64,000 nt of DNA from Hymenobacter glacialis (GTDB lineage: Bacteria > Bacteroidota > Bacteroidia > Cytophagales > Hymenobacteraceae), in assembly GCF_001816165.1 (NCBI RefSeq), contig NZ_MDZC01000045.1, forward strand, positions 1-64,000. The letters are read 5' to 3'. How positions within the stretch are numbered: position 1 is the first letter of the stretch; each line of letters opens with the position of its first letter. The translations under genes were made by a program, and so were the position numbers. The notes under the pieces are model-generated. The model was not told the origin of the DNA. It saw only the letters and a list, made by a program, of their open reading frames with translations, and ran no database searches. Shown one piece after another: positions 15,539 through 27,699 of this stretch.

Positions 15539-16699
15539 TTATTGCGGCGGCTTAATGCCAAGAGGCACCACCCCGGCCCACAGCCGCAGCAGCTCCCGTT
15601 CTTCGTGCTGCCAGCTGAGCTGGGGCGCGGCGCGGCGGCAGTTGGCGGCCAGGTGTTGGTAGCGGGCGGGCTCGCCGCCGGGCAGCAGGCGGTTGAGGGC
15701 GGCGGCCAGGGTGGCGGGCTGGAGGTCAGCCACCAGCTCGGCCACGTCGAACTGCTCGTTGAGGGCGCGGTACTCCGGAAAGTCGATGAGGACTTGTGGG
15801 ATGCCGGCGTGCACGTAATCGAAGAACTTATTGGCCAGCGAGTAGTAGTAGCTCAGGCCGGTGTTCTCGAGCAGCATGATGCCCACGGCGGCGTGGCGGG
15901 TCACTTCGCGCAGCGCCTCGGGCAGCACAAACCCCCTGAATTCCACCTTGCCTTCCGGGCACGAGTGCGACGCCAGGAGGCCCAGCCGGCTGGCCCGCTC
16001 CCGCAGCGCCGCCGAGAGGTCTCCCTCGCCGCATATGACCAGTCGGCCGGCCACCTGCGGCATGGCGTCGAGCAGGTTTTCGAGGCCGCGGCCCATGTCA
16101 GGCGCCTGGTAGAGAATGTAGCTGCCCGCCAATGAGGCGGCTGGCAGCGGCTCCGGAGGCTGCAGGCGGCTCACGTTGCGCACCACCGCCACCGGGCGGC
16201 CATACCGCTCCGCAAACACCCGCGCCAGGGCCGGCCCCACCGTGTAAGCCAGCCGGGCCCGCGGCACCACAAAGCCCTCCACCCAGCGCCACACGCGCTG
16301 CACGGCGGGCCGGGCCACCACCTCGGGCACCTCCGTAAACAGCTCGTGGGCATCGTACACAAAAGGCTGGCCGCCCAGCCGGGCCCGCAGCCACACGGGC
16401 AAAGCGGTGTCCAGGTCGGCGGCGCACCACGCGGCCGCCCGCTGGCCCAGCAGGTGAACAAACAGCCGCAGGTTATATTCCAGGTAAAACAGCTTGCCGC
16501 GCTGAAACCAGCCGCGCAGCCGGAACTGCGCGTAGGGCTGGGCCGTAAGCGGGGGCGACCCCGGCCGCTGCCAGCCCACCAGCTGCACGCGGTAGCCGGC
16601 CGCCGCCAGGCTGCCGCATATCCGCTGCATGCGCTGGTCGAAGCACAAATCGGTGGTGACGGCGAAAAGCAGCCGCGGCGCTGACGGGAGGGGAGGCAA
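15539..16699 (-). CDS. Glycosyltransferase (GT4-like)
   Basis: The 386-residue protein has two Rossmann-like halves typical of GT-B enzymes. Residues 1-180 include FAVTTDLCFDQRMQRICGSL and DLDTALPVWLRARLGGQPFVYDAHELFTEVPEV. The second half has the nucleotide-sugar region with GLSYYYSLANKFFDYVHAGIPQVL, a variant of the E(x7)E retaining-enzyme region. It probably transfers a sugar onto a lipid or polysaccharide at the inner face of the membrane. Donor and acceptor are unknown. No other polysaccharide genes are adjacent. It is divergent from the large sensor kinase. Confidence 0.8.
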   Translation of the reverse strand: MPPLPSAPRLLFAVTTDLCFDQRMQRICGSLAAAGYRVQLVGWQRPGSPPLTAQPYAQFRLRGWFQRGKLFYLEYNLRLFVHLLGQRAAAWCAADLDTALPVWLRARLGGQPFVYDAHELFTEVPEVVARPAVQRVWRWVEGFVVPRARLAYTVGPALARVFAERYGRPVAVVRNVSRLQPPEPLPAASLAGSYILYQAPDMGRGLENLLDAMPQVAGRLVICGEGDLSAALRERASRLGLLASHSCPEGKVEFRGFVLPEALREVTRHAAVGIMLLENTGLSYYYSLANKFFDYVHAGIPQVLIDFPEYRALNEQFDVAELVADLQPATLAAALNRLLPGGEPARYQHLAANCRRAAPQLSWQHEERELLRLWAGVVPLGIKPPQ

Positions 16700-16813
16700 G
16701 GAAGTAAATGGGGCCCTGCAGCAGGCGGGCGTATATTTTGGTCAAATTTAAGCCGGGACCCCGCTGCGCGTGGTTACCTTGGCAAGAATATTTGCAGTAT
16801 TACGCATCGGTTT

Positions 16814-20527
<3,714 letters not shown>

Positions 20528-20581
20528 TAGCCGCGTTCTACCCTCCCATTCTACCCCGAATCAATCCCAAAATCTACGCTC

Positions 20582-20968
20582 ATGTCCACCGATACCCAAG
20601 CCAAAACCATTCTGATTGCTGAGGACAGCTCGGTTATTCTGAATCTTACCCGCAAAATCCTCGAACTGCAGAAGTATAAGATTTTGCTGGCTAAGAACGG
20701 TGGCGAAGTGCTGAAGCAACTGGAAAATAACCACATCGACTGCGTGTTGATGGACATTAACATTCCGGTGAAAGACGGCATGCAATGCACCCGCGAAATC
20801 CGGGCCCATTCCGACCCCAAAATCAACGCCCTGCCCATCATCGCCATCACCGGCAACGCCAACAACTACTCCATGGACCAGTTCCGCGAGGCCGGCGTGA
20901 CGGACTACCTGCCCAAGCCGCTCGACTTCGACGCCCTGGTGCGCGTGGTGAAGCAGTACGTGGGGTAG
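20582..20968 (+). CDS. Single-domain response regulator
   Basis: The 128-residue protein is a lone receiver domain. It has the acidic pair in IAEDSS, phospho-acceptor Asp58 in CVLMDINIPVKDG, the threonine in IAITGNA, and the lysine in YLPKPLD. There is no output domain. It follows the hybrid kinase closely and ends the phosphorelay or passes phosphate on to another Hpt protein. It probably acts by protein-protein contact, not by DNA binding. Confidence 0.92.
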   Translation: MSTDTQAKTILIAEDSSVILNLTRKILELQKYKILLAKNGGEVLKQLENNHIDCVLMDINIPVKDGMQCTREIRAHSDPKINALPIIAITGNANNYSMDQFREAGVTDYLPKPLDFDALVRVVKQYVG

Positions 20969-21085
20969 CTTGAATTAAGAATTGGTAATTAAGAATTAGA
21001 AATTCAATGATCCGGCTCGCTGTAGGGCGCAAGGACGGATGCGGATAATTCTTAATTGCTAATTTCTGGTTATTAATTCAAAAAA

Positions 21086-21853
21086 GTGCAAGTCACCTTT
21101 CTCGGTACTGGCACCTCCTCCGGGGTGCCCATGATAGGCTGCACCTGCGAGGTGTGCCGCTCGCTTGACCACCGCGACCAGCGCCTGCGGGTGTCGGTGC
21201 ACGTGCAGGTGGACGGGCGCAGCCTGGTGATTGATTCGGGGCCCGATTTCCGGCAGCAGATGCTGCGCGCCCACGTCACGCACCTCGACGCGCTGCTCTT
21301 CACCCACGAGCACAAAGACCACACCGCCGGCCTCGACGATATTCGGGCCTTCAACTTCCGGCAGAAGACCGACATGCCGGTTTTTGGCGAGCCGCGCGTG
21401 CTGGCGCAGCTGCAGCAGGAGTTTTCCTACATTTTTGCCGAGCACAAATACCCCGGCGTGCCCCGCGTGCGCCTGCACCCCATTGAGCGCGACGACGTGC
21501 CGTTTGACGTGCTGGGCGTGCCGGTGCAGCCCCTGCGGGCCATGCACCACAAGCTGCCCGTGCTGGGCTACCGCATCGGCGGCTTTTGCTACCTCACCGA
21601 CGCCAACCACATTGGCTTGGAAACGCGCGAGCTGCTGCGCGGCGCCGATGTAATTGTGCTCAACGCGCTGCGGCACGAGCAGCACATTTCGCACTTCACG
21701 CTGGCGCAGGCCATCAATGTATTGGAGGATGCCGCGCCCAAGCGGGCCTACCTCACGCACATCAGCCACCAGCTGGGCCGCCACCAAGCCGTAGAGGCCG
21801 ATTTGCCGTCCTGGATTCGGCTGGCGTACGACGGGTTGAAGGTAGAGGTGTAG
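21086..21853 (+). CDS. MBL-fold metallo-hydrolase (PhnP-like)
   Basis: The 255-residue protein starts MQVTFLGTGTSSGVPMIGC and has CTCEVCRS. The metal-binding box HEHKDHTAGLDD lies near residue 74, and further metal-ligand candidates include MHHKLPVLGYRIGG, LTDANHIG and THISHQLG. This layout is that of the PhnP/cyclic-phosphodiesterase-like branch of the metallo-beta-lactamase fold, with a zinc-binding cysteine pair near the start. It probably hydrolyses a phosphodiester; substrate unknown. The start is a GTG at 21086. Confidence 0.85.
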   Translation: MQVTFLGTGTSSGVPMIGCTCEVCRSLDHRDQRLRVSVHVQVDGRSLVIDSGPDFRQQMLRAHVTHLDALLFTHEHKDHTAGLDDIRAFNFRQKTDMPVFGEPRVLAQLQQEFSYIFAEHKYPGVPRVRLHPIERDDVPFDVLGVPVQPLRAMHHKLPVLGYRIGGFCYLTDANHIGLETRELLRGADVIVLNALRHEQHISHFTLAQAINVLEDAAPKRAYLTHISHQLGRHQAVEADLPSWIRLAYDGLKVEV

Positions 21854-22022
21854 CTTGTAGCAGCGCCCCGCCGCAGCCCAGGGTTGTTGCGTCGGTCGAG
21901 TTCTGTTGCTGCGCCCTGATGCTTGGGCCGGGGGCTGAAATAACCGCGCGGCCGGGCGTCTTCATCCAACAAAGCGTATGCTGCGTAGTCTTTCACATTC
22001 CATTGGCTAATTCCTGTCTGCT

Positions 22023-22385
22023 ATGCCCTCCGTCATCAACCTTGAAGAAAAATTTGGCCGCTTTACCGAGCAGTGGCACCCACACGTAGTGGCCGACCTC
22101 AACGACCAGCACGTGAAGCTGGCCAAGGTGCAGGGCGAATTTGTGTGGCACAGCCACGAGGCCGAAGACGAGCTGTTTGTGGTGGTGAAGGGCCAGCTGC
22201 ACATTGAGTTTCGTGACCACACCGCCACCATCAACCCCGGCGAAATCCTGGTGGTGCCCCGCGGGGTGGAGCACCGCCCGCACGCCAGCGAAGAAACCTG
22301 GATTATGCTGGTAGAGCCCCAGGCCACCCGCCACACCGGTACCGTGGAGCACGCCCTCACCCGCCACGAGCTGCCGCGCATTTAA
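22023..22385 (+). CDS. Small cupin-domain protein
   Basis: The 120-residue protein is a single cupin barrel. The first metal motif reads WHSHEAEDELFVVVKGQL (two histidines and a glutamate) and the second is PGEILVVPRGVEHRPHA. Such small cupins bind a divalent metal and may act as isomerases, dioxygenases or sensors. It precedes the NFACT gene by 9 bases in the same direction and is probably cotranscribed. Substrate unknown. Confidence 0.85.
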   Translation: MPSVINLEEKFGRFTEQWHPHVVADLNDQHVKLAKVQGEFVWHSHEAEDELFVVVKGQLHIEFRDHTATINPGEILVVPRGVEHRPHASEETWIMLVEPQATRHTGTVEHALTRHELPRI

Positions 22386-22394
22386 GCCCCGGCC

Positions 22395-23984
22395 GTGCAC
22401 ACCAACTACTATTTCCTGCGCCAGCTGGCCCCCGCGCTCACCGAGCGGCTGCGGGGCTACCGCGTGGCCGTGTGCTTCTCGCAGGAGAAGGATGAGCTGG
22501 TGGTGGGGCTCACCAACGGCACGGCAGAGTTTTGGCTGAAAGCCCAGCTGGGCGCCACCTTTCCGGCCCTGGCCCTGCCCGAAACCTTCCAGCGCGCCCG
22601 CACCAATTCCGCGGATTTGTTTACCGACATGCTGGGCCAGCAGGTGGAAACCGTGGCGGCGTGGCCCCAGGACCGGGTGCTGCAGGTGAACTTTCGTAGC
22701 GGAGCGCGGCTGGTGTTTAAGCTCTACGGGCCACGTCCGAACGCCATTTTTCGCACAGGCTCCGAAGCTGTGGCCCAGCTCTTCCAGCAAAAGCTGCTGG
22801 CCGATGGCGAGCTGCGCCCGCAACCAGCGCCGCCCGTGCCGACTACCCAACCCGACCAGCCCGCCGCTCCGGCCAAGCTCCCGCCGCCCCTGGCCGACTT
22901 GCCTGCCCGCTACCTGCGCCTCCACGGCTACGACCCCGCCGCCGCTCCGGAAAACAGCACCCGCCTGGTAAACCAGGTGCTGGCCCAGCTGGAAAAGCCT
23001 GCGCATTACTACCTCGCGCAGCTGGAGGGCCGCACCCGCCTGAGTCTGCTGCCGCTGGGCGAAATCTTGGAAACCTTCCCTGGCGACGACCCCGTGGCGG
23101 CTCTGCGGCGCTTTGTGCCCATGGCCCTGGGCCGTCGCGCCCTGGAAATGGAAACCAAGCAGCTGCGCCAGCTGCTGGAGCGCCGGGCCGACGAAGCCAG
23201 CGCCGCCGCTACGCACGCCCGCCAGCGCCTGCACGCCCTGGCCCACGAAGCCGGCTACCGCCACACCGCCGACCTCATCATGGCCAACCTGCACGACATT
23301 CCGGCCGGGGCTACCCAAATCGAAGTGCTGGACTTTTACACTAATCAGCCCAAGCTCATCAAGCTGAAGCGCACCGAAAAGCCCCAACTCACTGCCGAAA
23401 ACCTTTACCGCAAAGGCAAAAACCAGCAAATCGAAGAGCGCCAGCTTGCCGAGCGCATTACACGCCGCGAAACGGAGGCTCTGACTGCCTTAGAACGACT
23501 GGAAGAAATGGACATCCTGCCCGCGCTGGCGGAGCTGCGCGGCCTGCGCACCTGGCGCAAGCAGCACGGCCTCGACCCCAAGCCTGCCGCCGCCAAAGCC
23601 GGCACCGAGCTGCCGTTTAAGGTATTCGAGGACCGGGGCTTCACCATTCTGGTGGGCCGCAACGCGGCAAACAACGACCTGCTCACGCAGAAATACGCGC
23701 ACAAAGACGACCTCTGGCTGCACGCCAAGGACGTGACCGGCTCGCACGTGGTTATCCGGCACAAGGCCGGGCAGCCCGTGCCCGAGCCCGTGGTAGAGCA
23801 CGCCGCGCAGTTGGCCGGCTGGTACTCCCGCCGCCAGCACGACTCGCTGTGCCCCGTGACCGTGACGCCCAAAAAGTTTGTGCGCAAGCCCAAGGGTGCG
23901 CTGCCGGGCCAGGTAGTGGTGGAGCGGGAGCGGGTGGTGCTGGTGAAGCCCGGCAACCCGTTTAATGGCCCCGACGGGCTGTAA
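22395..23984 (+). CDS. NFACT RNA-binding domain protein (RqcH/Rqc2-like)
   Basis: The 529-residue protein has an N-terminal NFACT-N-like region (about 1-150), helix-hairpin and coiled-coil regions (about 230-390, including KQLRQLLERRADEASAAA), and the C-terminal NFACT-R domain (about 410-520). NFACT-R is recognised by FTILVGRNAANNDLLTQKYA and DLWLHAKDVTGSHVVIR, a core shared with Rqc2/RqcH. Homologues bind stalled 50S subunits with peptidyl-tRNA and help mark the nascent chain for decay. The start is a GTG at 22395. Whether it makes C-terminal tails cannot be judged from sequence. Confidence 0.85.
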   Translation: MHTNYYFLRQLAPALTERLRGYRVAVCFSQEKDELVVGLTNGTAEFWLKAQLGATFPALALPETFQRARTNSADLFTDMLGQQVETVAAWPQDRVLQVNFRSGARLVFKLYGPRPNAIFRTGSEAVAQLFQQKLLADGELRPQPAPPVPTTQPDQPAAPAKLPPPLADLPARYLRLHGYDPAAAPENSTRLVNQVLAQLEKPAHYYLAQLEGRTRLSLLPLGEILETFPGDDPVAALRRFVPMALGRRALEMETKQLRQLLERRADEASAAATHARQRLHALAHEAGYRHTADLIMANLHDIPAGATQIEVLDFYTNQPKLIKLKRTEKPQLTAENLYRKGKNQQIEERQLAERITRRETEALTALERLEEMDILPALAELRGLRTWRKQHGLDPKPAAAKAGTELPFKVFEDRGFTILVGRNAANNDLLTQKYAHKDDLWLHAKDVTGSHVVIRHKAGQPVPEPVVEHAAQLAGWYSRRQHDSLCPVTVTPKKFVRKPKGALPGQVVVERERVVLVKPGNPFNGPDGL

Positions 23985-24010
23985 GTAGTGGCGTATAAGC
24001 AAGCGTACAC

Positions 24011-24100
24011 TCCGGTCCGACCGCCTTTGGCGGTCAGACGGTTGTCGTCAGGGCTGCCGTGGTGGTTCTTTGACCGGTCTGACCGCAAAGCGTGACCGGA
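24011..24100. repeat. Imperfect palindrome (TCCGGTC family)
   Basis: TCCGGTCCGACCGCCTTTGG (24011-24030) is matched in reverse by GACCGGTCTGACCGCAAAGC and following bases (24072-24100). An inner hairpin is GACCGCC/GGCGGTC. It lies between the NFACT stop and the tRNA and could serve as a terminator for NFACT. Confidence 0.55.
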
Positions 24101-24124
24101 ACTGTCGGGCTCGAATTAAAAAGC

Positions 24125-24160
24125 AAAAAAGCCCGTTCCAAGTAAATGGAACGGGCTTTT
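24125..24160 (-). terminator. Terminator after tRNA-Leu
   Basis: Perfect 10-bp stem GCCCGTTCCA/TGGAACGGGC (24131-24140 with 24147-24156), with six T on the minus strand (24125-24130), 9 bases after the tRNA 3' end. Confidence 0.85.
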
Positions 24161-24168
24161 CGTTTGCG

Positions 24169-24250
24169 TGCGCGCGGGGAGATTCGAACTCCCACACCCG
24201 AAGGCACCACCCCCTCAAGATGGCGTGTCTACCAGTTTCACCACGTGCGC
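24169..24250 (-). tRNA. tRNA-Leu, anticodon GAG
   Basis: The 82-base minus-strand sequence folds as a class II tRNA. The acceptor starts GCGCACG. The D region has GGTAGACAC. The anticodon stem CCATC/GGTGG encloses loop TTGAGGG with GAG at positions 34-36. The long variable arm is GTGCCTTCGGGTGT, and the T arm is GGGAG-TTCGAAT-CTCCC. The discriminator is A and CCA is not encoded. It reads CUC and CUU leucine codons. One oddity: A5 faces C68 in the acceptor stem, a mismatch in an otherwise paired stem. Confidence 0.95.
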
Positions 24251-24315
24251 AAATAGAGCAACTAAACCTGGGTAATGCGGCCGAAACCGGCTTCACTGAG
24301 GCGGTGAAGCGGGTG

Positions 24316-24347
24316 CAAAGATAGCCGGCCTGCCGTGCACCCGCAAC
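24316..24347 (-). promoter_or_regulatory. Promoter of tRNA-Leu (TTG-N20-TATCTTTG)
   Basis: On the minus strand TATCTTTG (24323-24316) matches the -7 consensus TAnnTTTG. A TTG element lies 20 bases upstream, at the -33 position. It is 66 bases from the tRNA 5' end. This is the clearest Bacteroidota-type promoter in the window. Confidence 0.7.
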
Positions 24348-24366
24348 CTAATGGCCGCAATTTTCA

Positions 24367-24404
24367 TAAAAAAAGCCGCTCATCGTGAGACGGGCGGCCT
24401 TTTT
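24367..24404 (-). terminator. Terminator after the Dps-like gene
   Basis: On the minus strand GCCGCCCGTC pairs with GATGAGCGGC with one mismatch, followed by a run of seven T. It starts about 20 bases after the dps stop codon. Confidence 0.7.
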
Positions 24405-24424
24405 AAGTCAAGCACCGGCTGAAA

Positions 24425-25135
24425 CTACTCGGCTTGGGTGAGGGGCGAGTCCACTACGTGTTCGGCTACGAACCACACTTGCAGCTCGTTGGTGCGTACT
24501 AGCTCGCTCACGATGAGGTCGTTGGTGCCGTCGTCGCCGGTTTCATCGGCCTTGCTGGCGTAGTCGTGGCAGTTCTTCAGAATGCGCTGGTGGCCGTCGA
24601 GCAGGCGCGACACCTGCACGGGCGCTTCCTCGCGGTCGCGGGGCACGCGGGGCAGGCTGGTTAGCTCGGCCACGTCGTGGGCCATGGCAATGGCCACGCC
24701 GCCCAGCACCTGGATGCGCTCGGCAATGGAATCGACCAGCACGGACTGCTCTTCGTAGTGCTTATCAAACAGCAGGTGCAGCTGGTAGAACGTGGGACCC
24801 ACCACCTGCCAGTGGTGTTTTTTGTACATGTCGCGCAGCGTGATGGTGTCGGCCAGCAGTTGGTTGAGCATGGTTACGCTGCTTTGGCGGGTGTCTTCGC
24901 TAAGGCCAATGGGCAGGCGCTGGCTCACGGTGCCGTAGCGCTGGGTAGGGGAGGGCGCGTTCTGCTGCTGATTGATGTTGGGCAGGATGTTGACGGCGGC
25001 GTTGCTGCCGGCGTGCTTGCGCGCGGCGGTGCTTTTGCCGTTGCTGCTGGCTGCTGCGGGGGCTTTCTTGGGAGCGGGGGCTGCGGCTTTTTTGGGAGCA
25101 GCGCTCTTGGGAGCGGCTTTGGCGGGAGATGCCAT
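24425..25135 (-). CDS. Dps-family protein with an alanine/lysine/proline-rich N-terminal tail
   Basis: The 236-residue protein has a Dps-like ferritin domain at about residues 70-225. The ferroxidase region reads YKKHHWQVVGPTFYQLHLLFDKHYEEQ, matching the H..D..E pattern shared between Dps subunits. The first ~40 residues are a repetitive basic tail (PAKAAPKSAAPKKAAAPAPK and so on) like histone H1 or AlgP tails. Dps stores iron and shields DNA; a basic tail would add DNA binding. It is divergent from a VIT1-type metal transporter, which fits iron handling. The tail is a clear addition to the usual length (about 160 residues). Confidence 0.88.
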   Translation of the reverse strand: MASPAKAAPKSAAPKKAAAPAPKKAPAAASSNGKSTAARKHAGSNAAVNILPNINQQQNAPSPTQRYGTVSQRLPIGLSEDTRQSSVTMLNQLLADTITLRDMYKKHHWQVVGPTFYQLHLLFDKHYEEQSVLVDSIAERIQVLGGVAIAMAHDVAELTSLPRVPRDREEAPVQVSRLLDGHQRILKNCHDYASKADETGDDGTNDLIVSELVRTNELQVWFVAEHVVDSPLTQAE

Positions 25136-25260
25136 AATTCTGAAATCGGGTGAGGTGAAAGGAATAGCCGAAATAAATCGGGCAGGAAATTCTATTCCAG
25201 CGTACGTAAAGCAGGACGCCGAGTTAATCTTTTGGAGCTTTTAGCCACTACTTTTTACCT

Positions 25261-25983
25261 ATGAACGACCCCGCCCTGGTAGAGCCGCACCTTGGCTCGC
25301 ACGCCGAGCACCACCTCAGCAGCTCGGCCATGCTGCAGGACATCGTCATTGGCCTTTCCGATGGCCTCACCGTGCCCTTTGCGCTGGCTGCCGGCCTGAG
25401 TGGCGCCGTCGATTCCTCGGCCCTGGTGATAACGGCCGGCCTGGCCGAAATAGTGGCCGGCAGCATTGCCATGGGCCTGGGCGGCTACCTGGCGGGCCGC
25501 ACCGAGGTGGAGCACTACGCCGCCGAGCTGGCCCGCGAGCACCGCGAAGTGCAGGAGCTGCCGCACGTGGAGCGCGCCGAAGTAGACGAGCTGCTGGCCG
25601 AGATGGGCCTCTCGGAAACCACCCGCGCCGCCGCCGTGGCCGAGCTCACGTCTGACCCCGAGCAGTGGGTGCGCTTTATGATGAAGTACGAGCTGGGCCT
25701 GGAAGAGCCCGACCCCCGGCAGGCGCCCAAAAGTGCCTTCACCATCAGCACGGCCTATGCCGTGGGCGGTCTGATTCCGCTCACGGCCTATTTCTTCACT
25801 GCTACGCCCACGGAGGGGCTGGCGTGGTCGGCGGCTATCACGTTGGTGTGCCTGCTGGTGTTCGGCTATTTCAAAAGCCGCATGACGGGCCAGCCGGCCG
25901 TGGCCGGCGCCTTAAAAATGGCGTTTGTGGGCGCGCTGGCGGCCTCGGCGGCTTTTGGCGTGGCGCGGCTTATCACGCAGTAG
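25261..25983 (+). CDS. VIT1/CCC1-family Fe2+/Mn2+ transporter
   Basis: The 240-residue protein starts with DIVIGLSDGLTVPFALAAGLSGA, the first helix of the VIT1/CCC1 fold. An acidic loop (LAREHREVQELPHVERAEVDELL) follows, and further helices are at about 170-235. These proteins export or sequester ferrous iron or manganese using an acidic cytosolic metal-binding domain. It is head-to-head with the Dps-like gene over a 125-base gap, so the two may be coregulated by iron or oxidative stress. Confidence 0.88.
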   Translation: MNDPALVEPHLGSHAEHHLSSSAMLQDIVIGLSDGLTVPFALAAGLSGAVDSSALVITAGLAEIVAGSIAMGLGGYLAGRTEVEHYAAELAREHREVQELPHVERAEVDELLAEMGLSETTRAAAVAELTSDPEQWVRFMMKYELGLEEPDPRQAPKSAFTISTAYAVGGLIPLTAYFFTATPTEGLAWSAAITLVCLLVFGYFKSRMTGQPAVAGALKMAFVGALAASAAFGVARLITQ

Positions 25984-26094
25984 GGGTTTCAGGCCGGCGC
26001 CTGCCTGTTCAGGTGGTGTTTGCAGCAGGCAGCTTTATCCCGTTGGCTGCGTAGGATTATAAATTGCCACGCCCAGAAGCTATTTTTTGTCCTT

Positions 26095-26925
26095 ATGAAA
26101 TTCGACCTTCCCCAAACTCCCGCCGTTCAGGTGTCTGGCAAGTCCTTTCGGCTGGCCCAGGTGGACCCCGACGACATCACCCCTTTCGTTTACGGCGCCG
26201 ACGACAAGCGCGAGGCCAGCCCGCGCCTGCTGGTGCTGCGGCAGCGACTAAGCGACTTGCAGGAGCTGCTCTACGCGGAGCACAAGCGCAGCGTGCTGCT
26301 CGTGTTTCAGGCCATGGACACGGGTGGCAAGGACGGCGCCATTCAGAACCTGATGTCCGGGGTGAACCCGGCGGGCGTGCACGTTTCCGCTTTCAAAGCG
26401 CCTTCGACCAATGAGCTGAGCCACGATTTCCTGTGGCGCGTGCACGCCCAAACGCCCAAGCGGGGGCACATCGGGGTGTTCAACCGCTCACATTACGAAG
26501 ACGTGCTCATCACCCGCGTGCACGGCCTGATTGAGGAGAAAATCTGGAAACAACGCTACGAGGACATCAACAACTTCGAAGCGCTGCTGACTAACAGCGG
26601 CACGGTGGTGCTCAAGTTCTTCCTGCACATCTCAAAAGCCGAACAGGCCGAACGCCTGCAAGCCCGGCTCGATAACCCCACCAAGCACTGGAAATTCGAC
26701 CCCAACGACATCAAGGAGCGCAAGCTGTGGCCGGCCTACCAGCAAGCCTACGAGGACGCCATGCGTCACTGCTCCCCGGCCCACGCGCCGTGGTTTGTGG
26801 TGCCGGCCAACCAAAAGTGGGCGCGGGATTTGGCCATTACGGAAATTGTGGTAGCCGCTTTGGAGGCCATGAACCCCCAGCCGCCCAAAGCAACATTTGA
26901 CGTGGCGGCGCAGGTGGTAGAGTAG
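26095..26925 (+). CDS. Polyphosphate kinase 2 family protein
   Basis: The 276-residue product is a PPK2 enzyme: Walker A-like FQAMDTGGKDGAIQNLMSGV, Walker B-like FNRSHYEDVL, and the lid region AERLQARLDNPTKHWKFDPND. PPK2 enzymes move phosphate between polyphosphate and nucleotides (for example AMP or ADP). The start is the ATG at 26095, giving MKFDLPQTPAVQ; an upstream open stretch to 26020 is unlike the family. No ppk1 or ppx gene is adjacent, and the class of PPK2 cannot be fixed here. Confidence 0.9.
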   Translation: MKFDLPQTPAVQVSGKSFRLAQVDPDDITPFVYGADDKREASPRLLVLRQRLSDLQELLYAEHKRSVLLVFQAMDTGGKDGAIQNLMSGVNPAGVHVSAFKAPSTNELSHDFLWRVHAQTPKRGHIGVFNRSHYEDVLITRVHGLIEEKIWKQRYEDINNFEALLTNSGTVVLKFFLHISKAEQAERLQARLDNPTKHWKFDPNDIKERKLWPAYQQAYEDAMRHCSPAHAPWFVVPANQKWARDLAITEIVVAALEAMNPQPPKATFDVAAQVVE

Positions 26926-27070
26926 CGGATGGGTATAGCGTCAGCGTTCTTTGTAACGGGCAGTGCTTGCCGAACTACGGACAGTAGTAATCCGTCCAGC
27001 CCAGAACCGCTGCGGATTTAAAATATGAAGTTGAAGTTGACAACAAAAAGCCAAATAGTTATTCGTCCAG

Positions 27071-27151
27071 CCCCGACATTAAGTACAGTAGAAATACCGC
27101 TGCTGAAGATAAATTTGTCAAGCTCGTATTTTGGCAAACCCGATGCTGGGC
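27071..27151 (-). other. Possible attC-like site downstream of the AT-rich membrane-protein gene
   Basis: On the minus strand the region runs from GCCCAGC (27145-27151; one base off RYYYAAC) to GTCGGGG (27071-27077; mismatches to GTTRRRY). The terminal part ACTTAATGTCGGGG resembles the ends at 4011 (CCTAATGTTAGG) and at 27700 (CTTAATGTTGGGC). Pairing of the inner arms is weak by eye. The gap 26926-27224 holds no gene I can support. Confidence 0.35.
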
Positions 27152-27224
27152 GCAGGATTTTTCCAAAATTAGGTTTTAGAAAATCTTAATTCTGATTTTT
27201 TTTGCTTTTACAATCAAATTCATT

Positions 27225-27671
27225 TCAAAATCCAATCGTTAAAAATTTATTAGTATAAATTGTCAATGCTAAACAGATACTTATTATACTCAAATTAATA
27301 AATGCCCGCACTACCCAAACTCGCCTTGAAAAATTGTGTTTGAAACAGTTAGTTATCAAAACCGCAAGACCCATAAAGAAAAACCAAATTGAAAAGAAAA
27401 ATGATATTTCTCGACGAAAGATTGTAGTAACAATATCATGTATGATGCCACAGAAAATAAAGGTCAATATTAAGGCAATGGAAACAGGAAAAATTTTCTT
27501 TATAGGCTTGAATATGAACTTTCCCAAGTAATATCCGAATATCGGATTCCAATATTTCCAAAATGTAGAAAAATTTTTGGAGCCAAATGAACGATAAAGA
27601 TTATTTCTTAATGATTTAGAACCTCCAAGTGATACGCCATTTCTTTTTTTGATGTAGTCCGGCAAAGTCAT
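27225..27671 (-). CDS. AT-rich membrane protein, acyltransferase-like fragment
   Basis: The 148-residue protein has about four hydrophobic segments. It contains KYWNPIFGYYLGKFIF and FCGIIHDIV, a W-N-P...H-D pattern that resembles membrane-bound O-acyltransferase-like proteins, though it is far too short to be a full enzyme. It may be a small relative or a fragment. It is strongly AT-rich in a GC-rich chromosome. A GTTGGGC box lies 29 bases upstream of its ATG, and an attC-like region lies beyond its stop. It runs opposite to PPK2. It looks like a second mobile gene cassette, with no recombinase nearby. Confidence 0.65.
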   Translation of the reverse strand: MTLPDYIKKRNGVSLGGSKSLRNNLYRSFGSKNFSTFWKYWNPIFGYYLGKFIFKPIKKIFPVSIALILTFIFCGIIHDIVTTIFRREISFFFSIWFFFMGLAVLITNCFKHNFSRRVWVVRAFINLSIISICLALTIYTNKFLTIGF

Positions 27672-27699
27672 ATTAATGTGGAATGTTTTTTCTGCTTGC

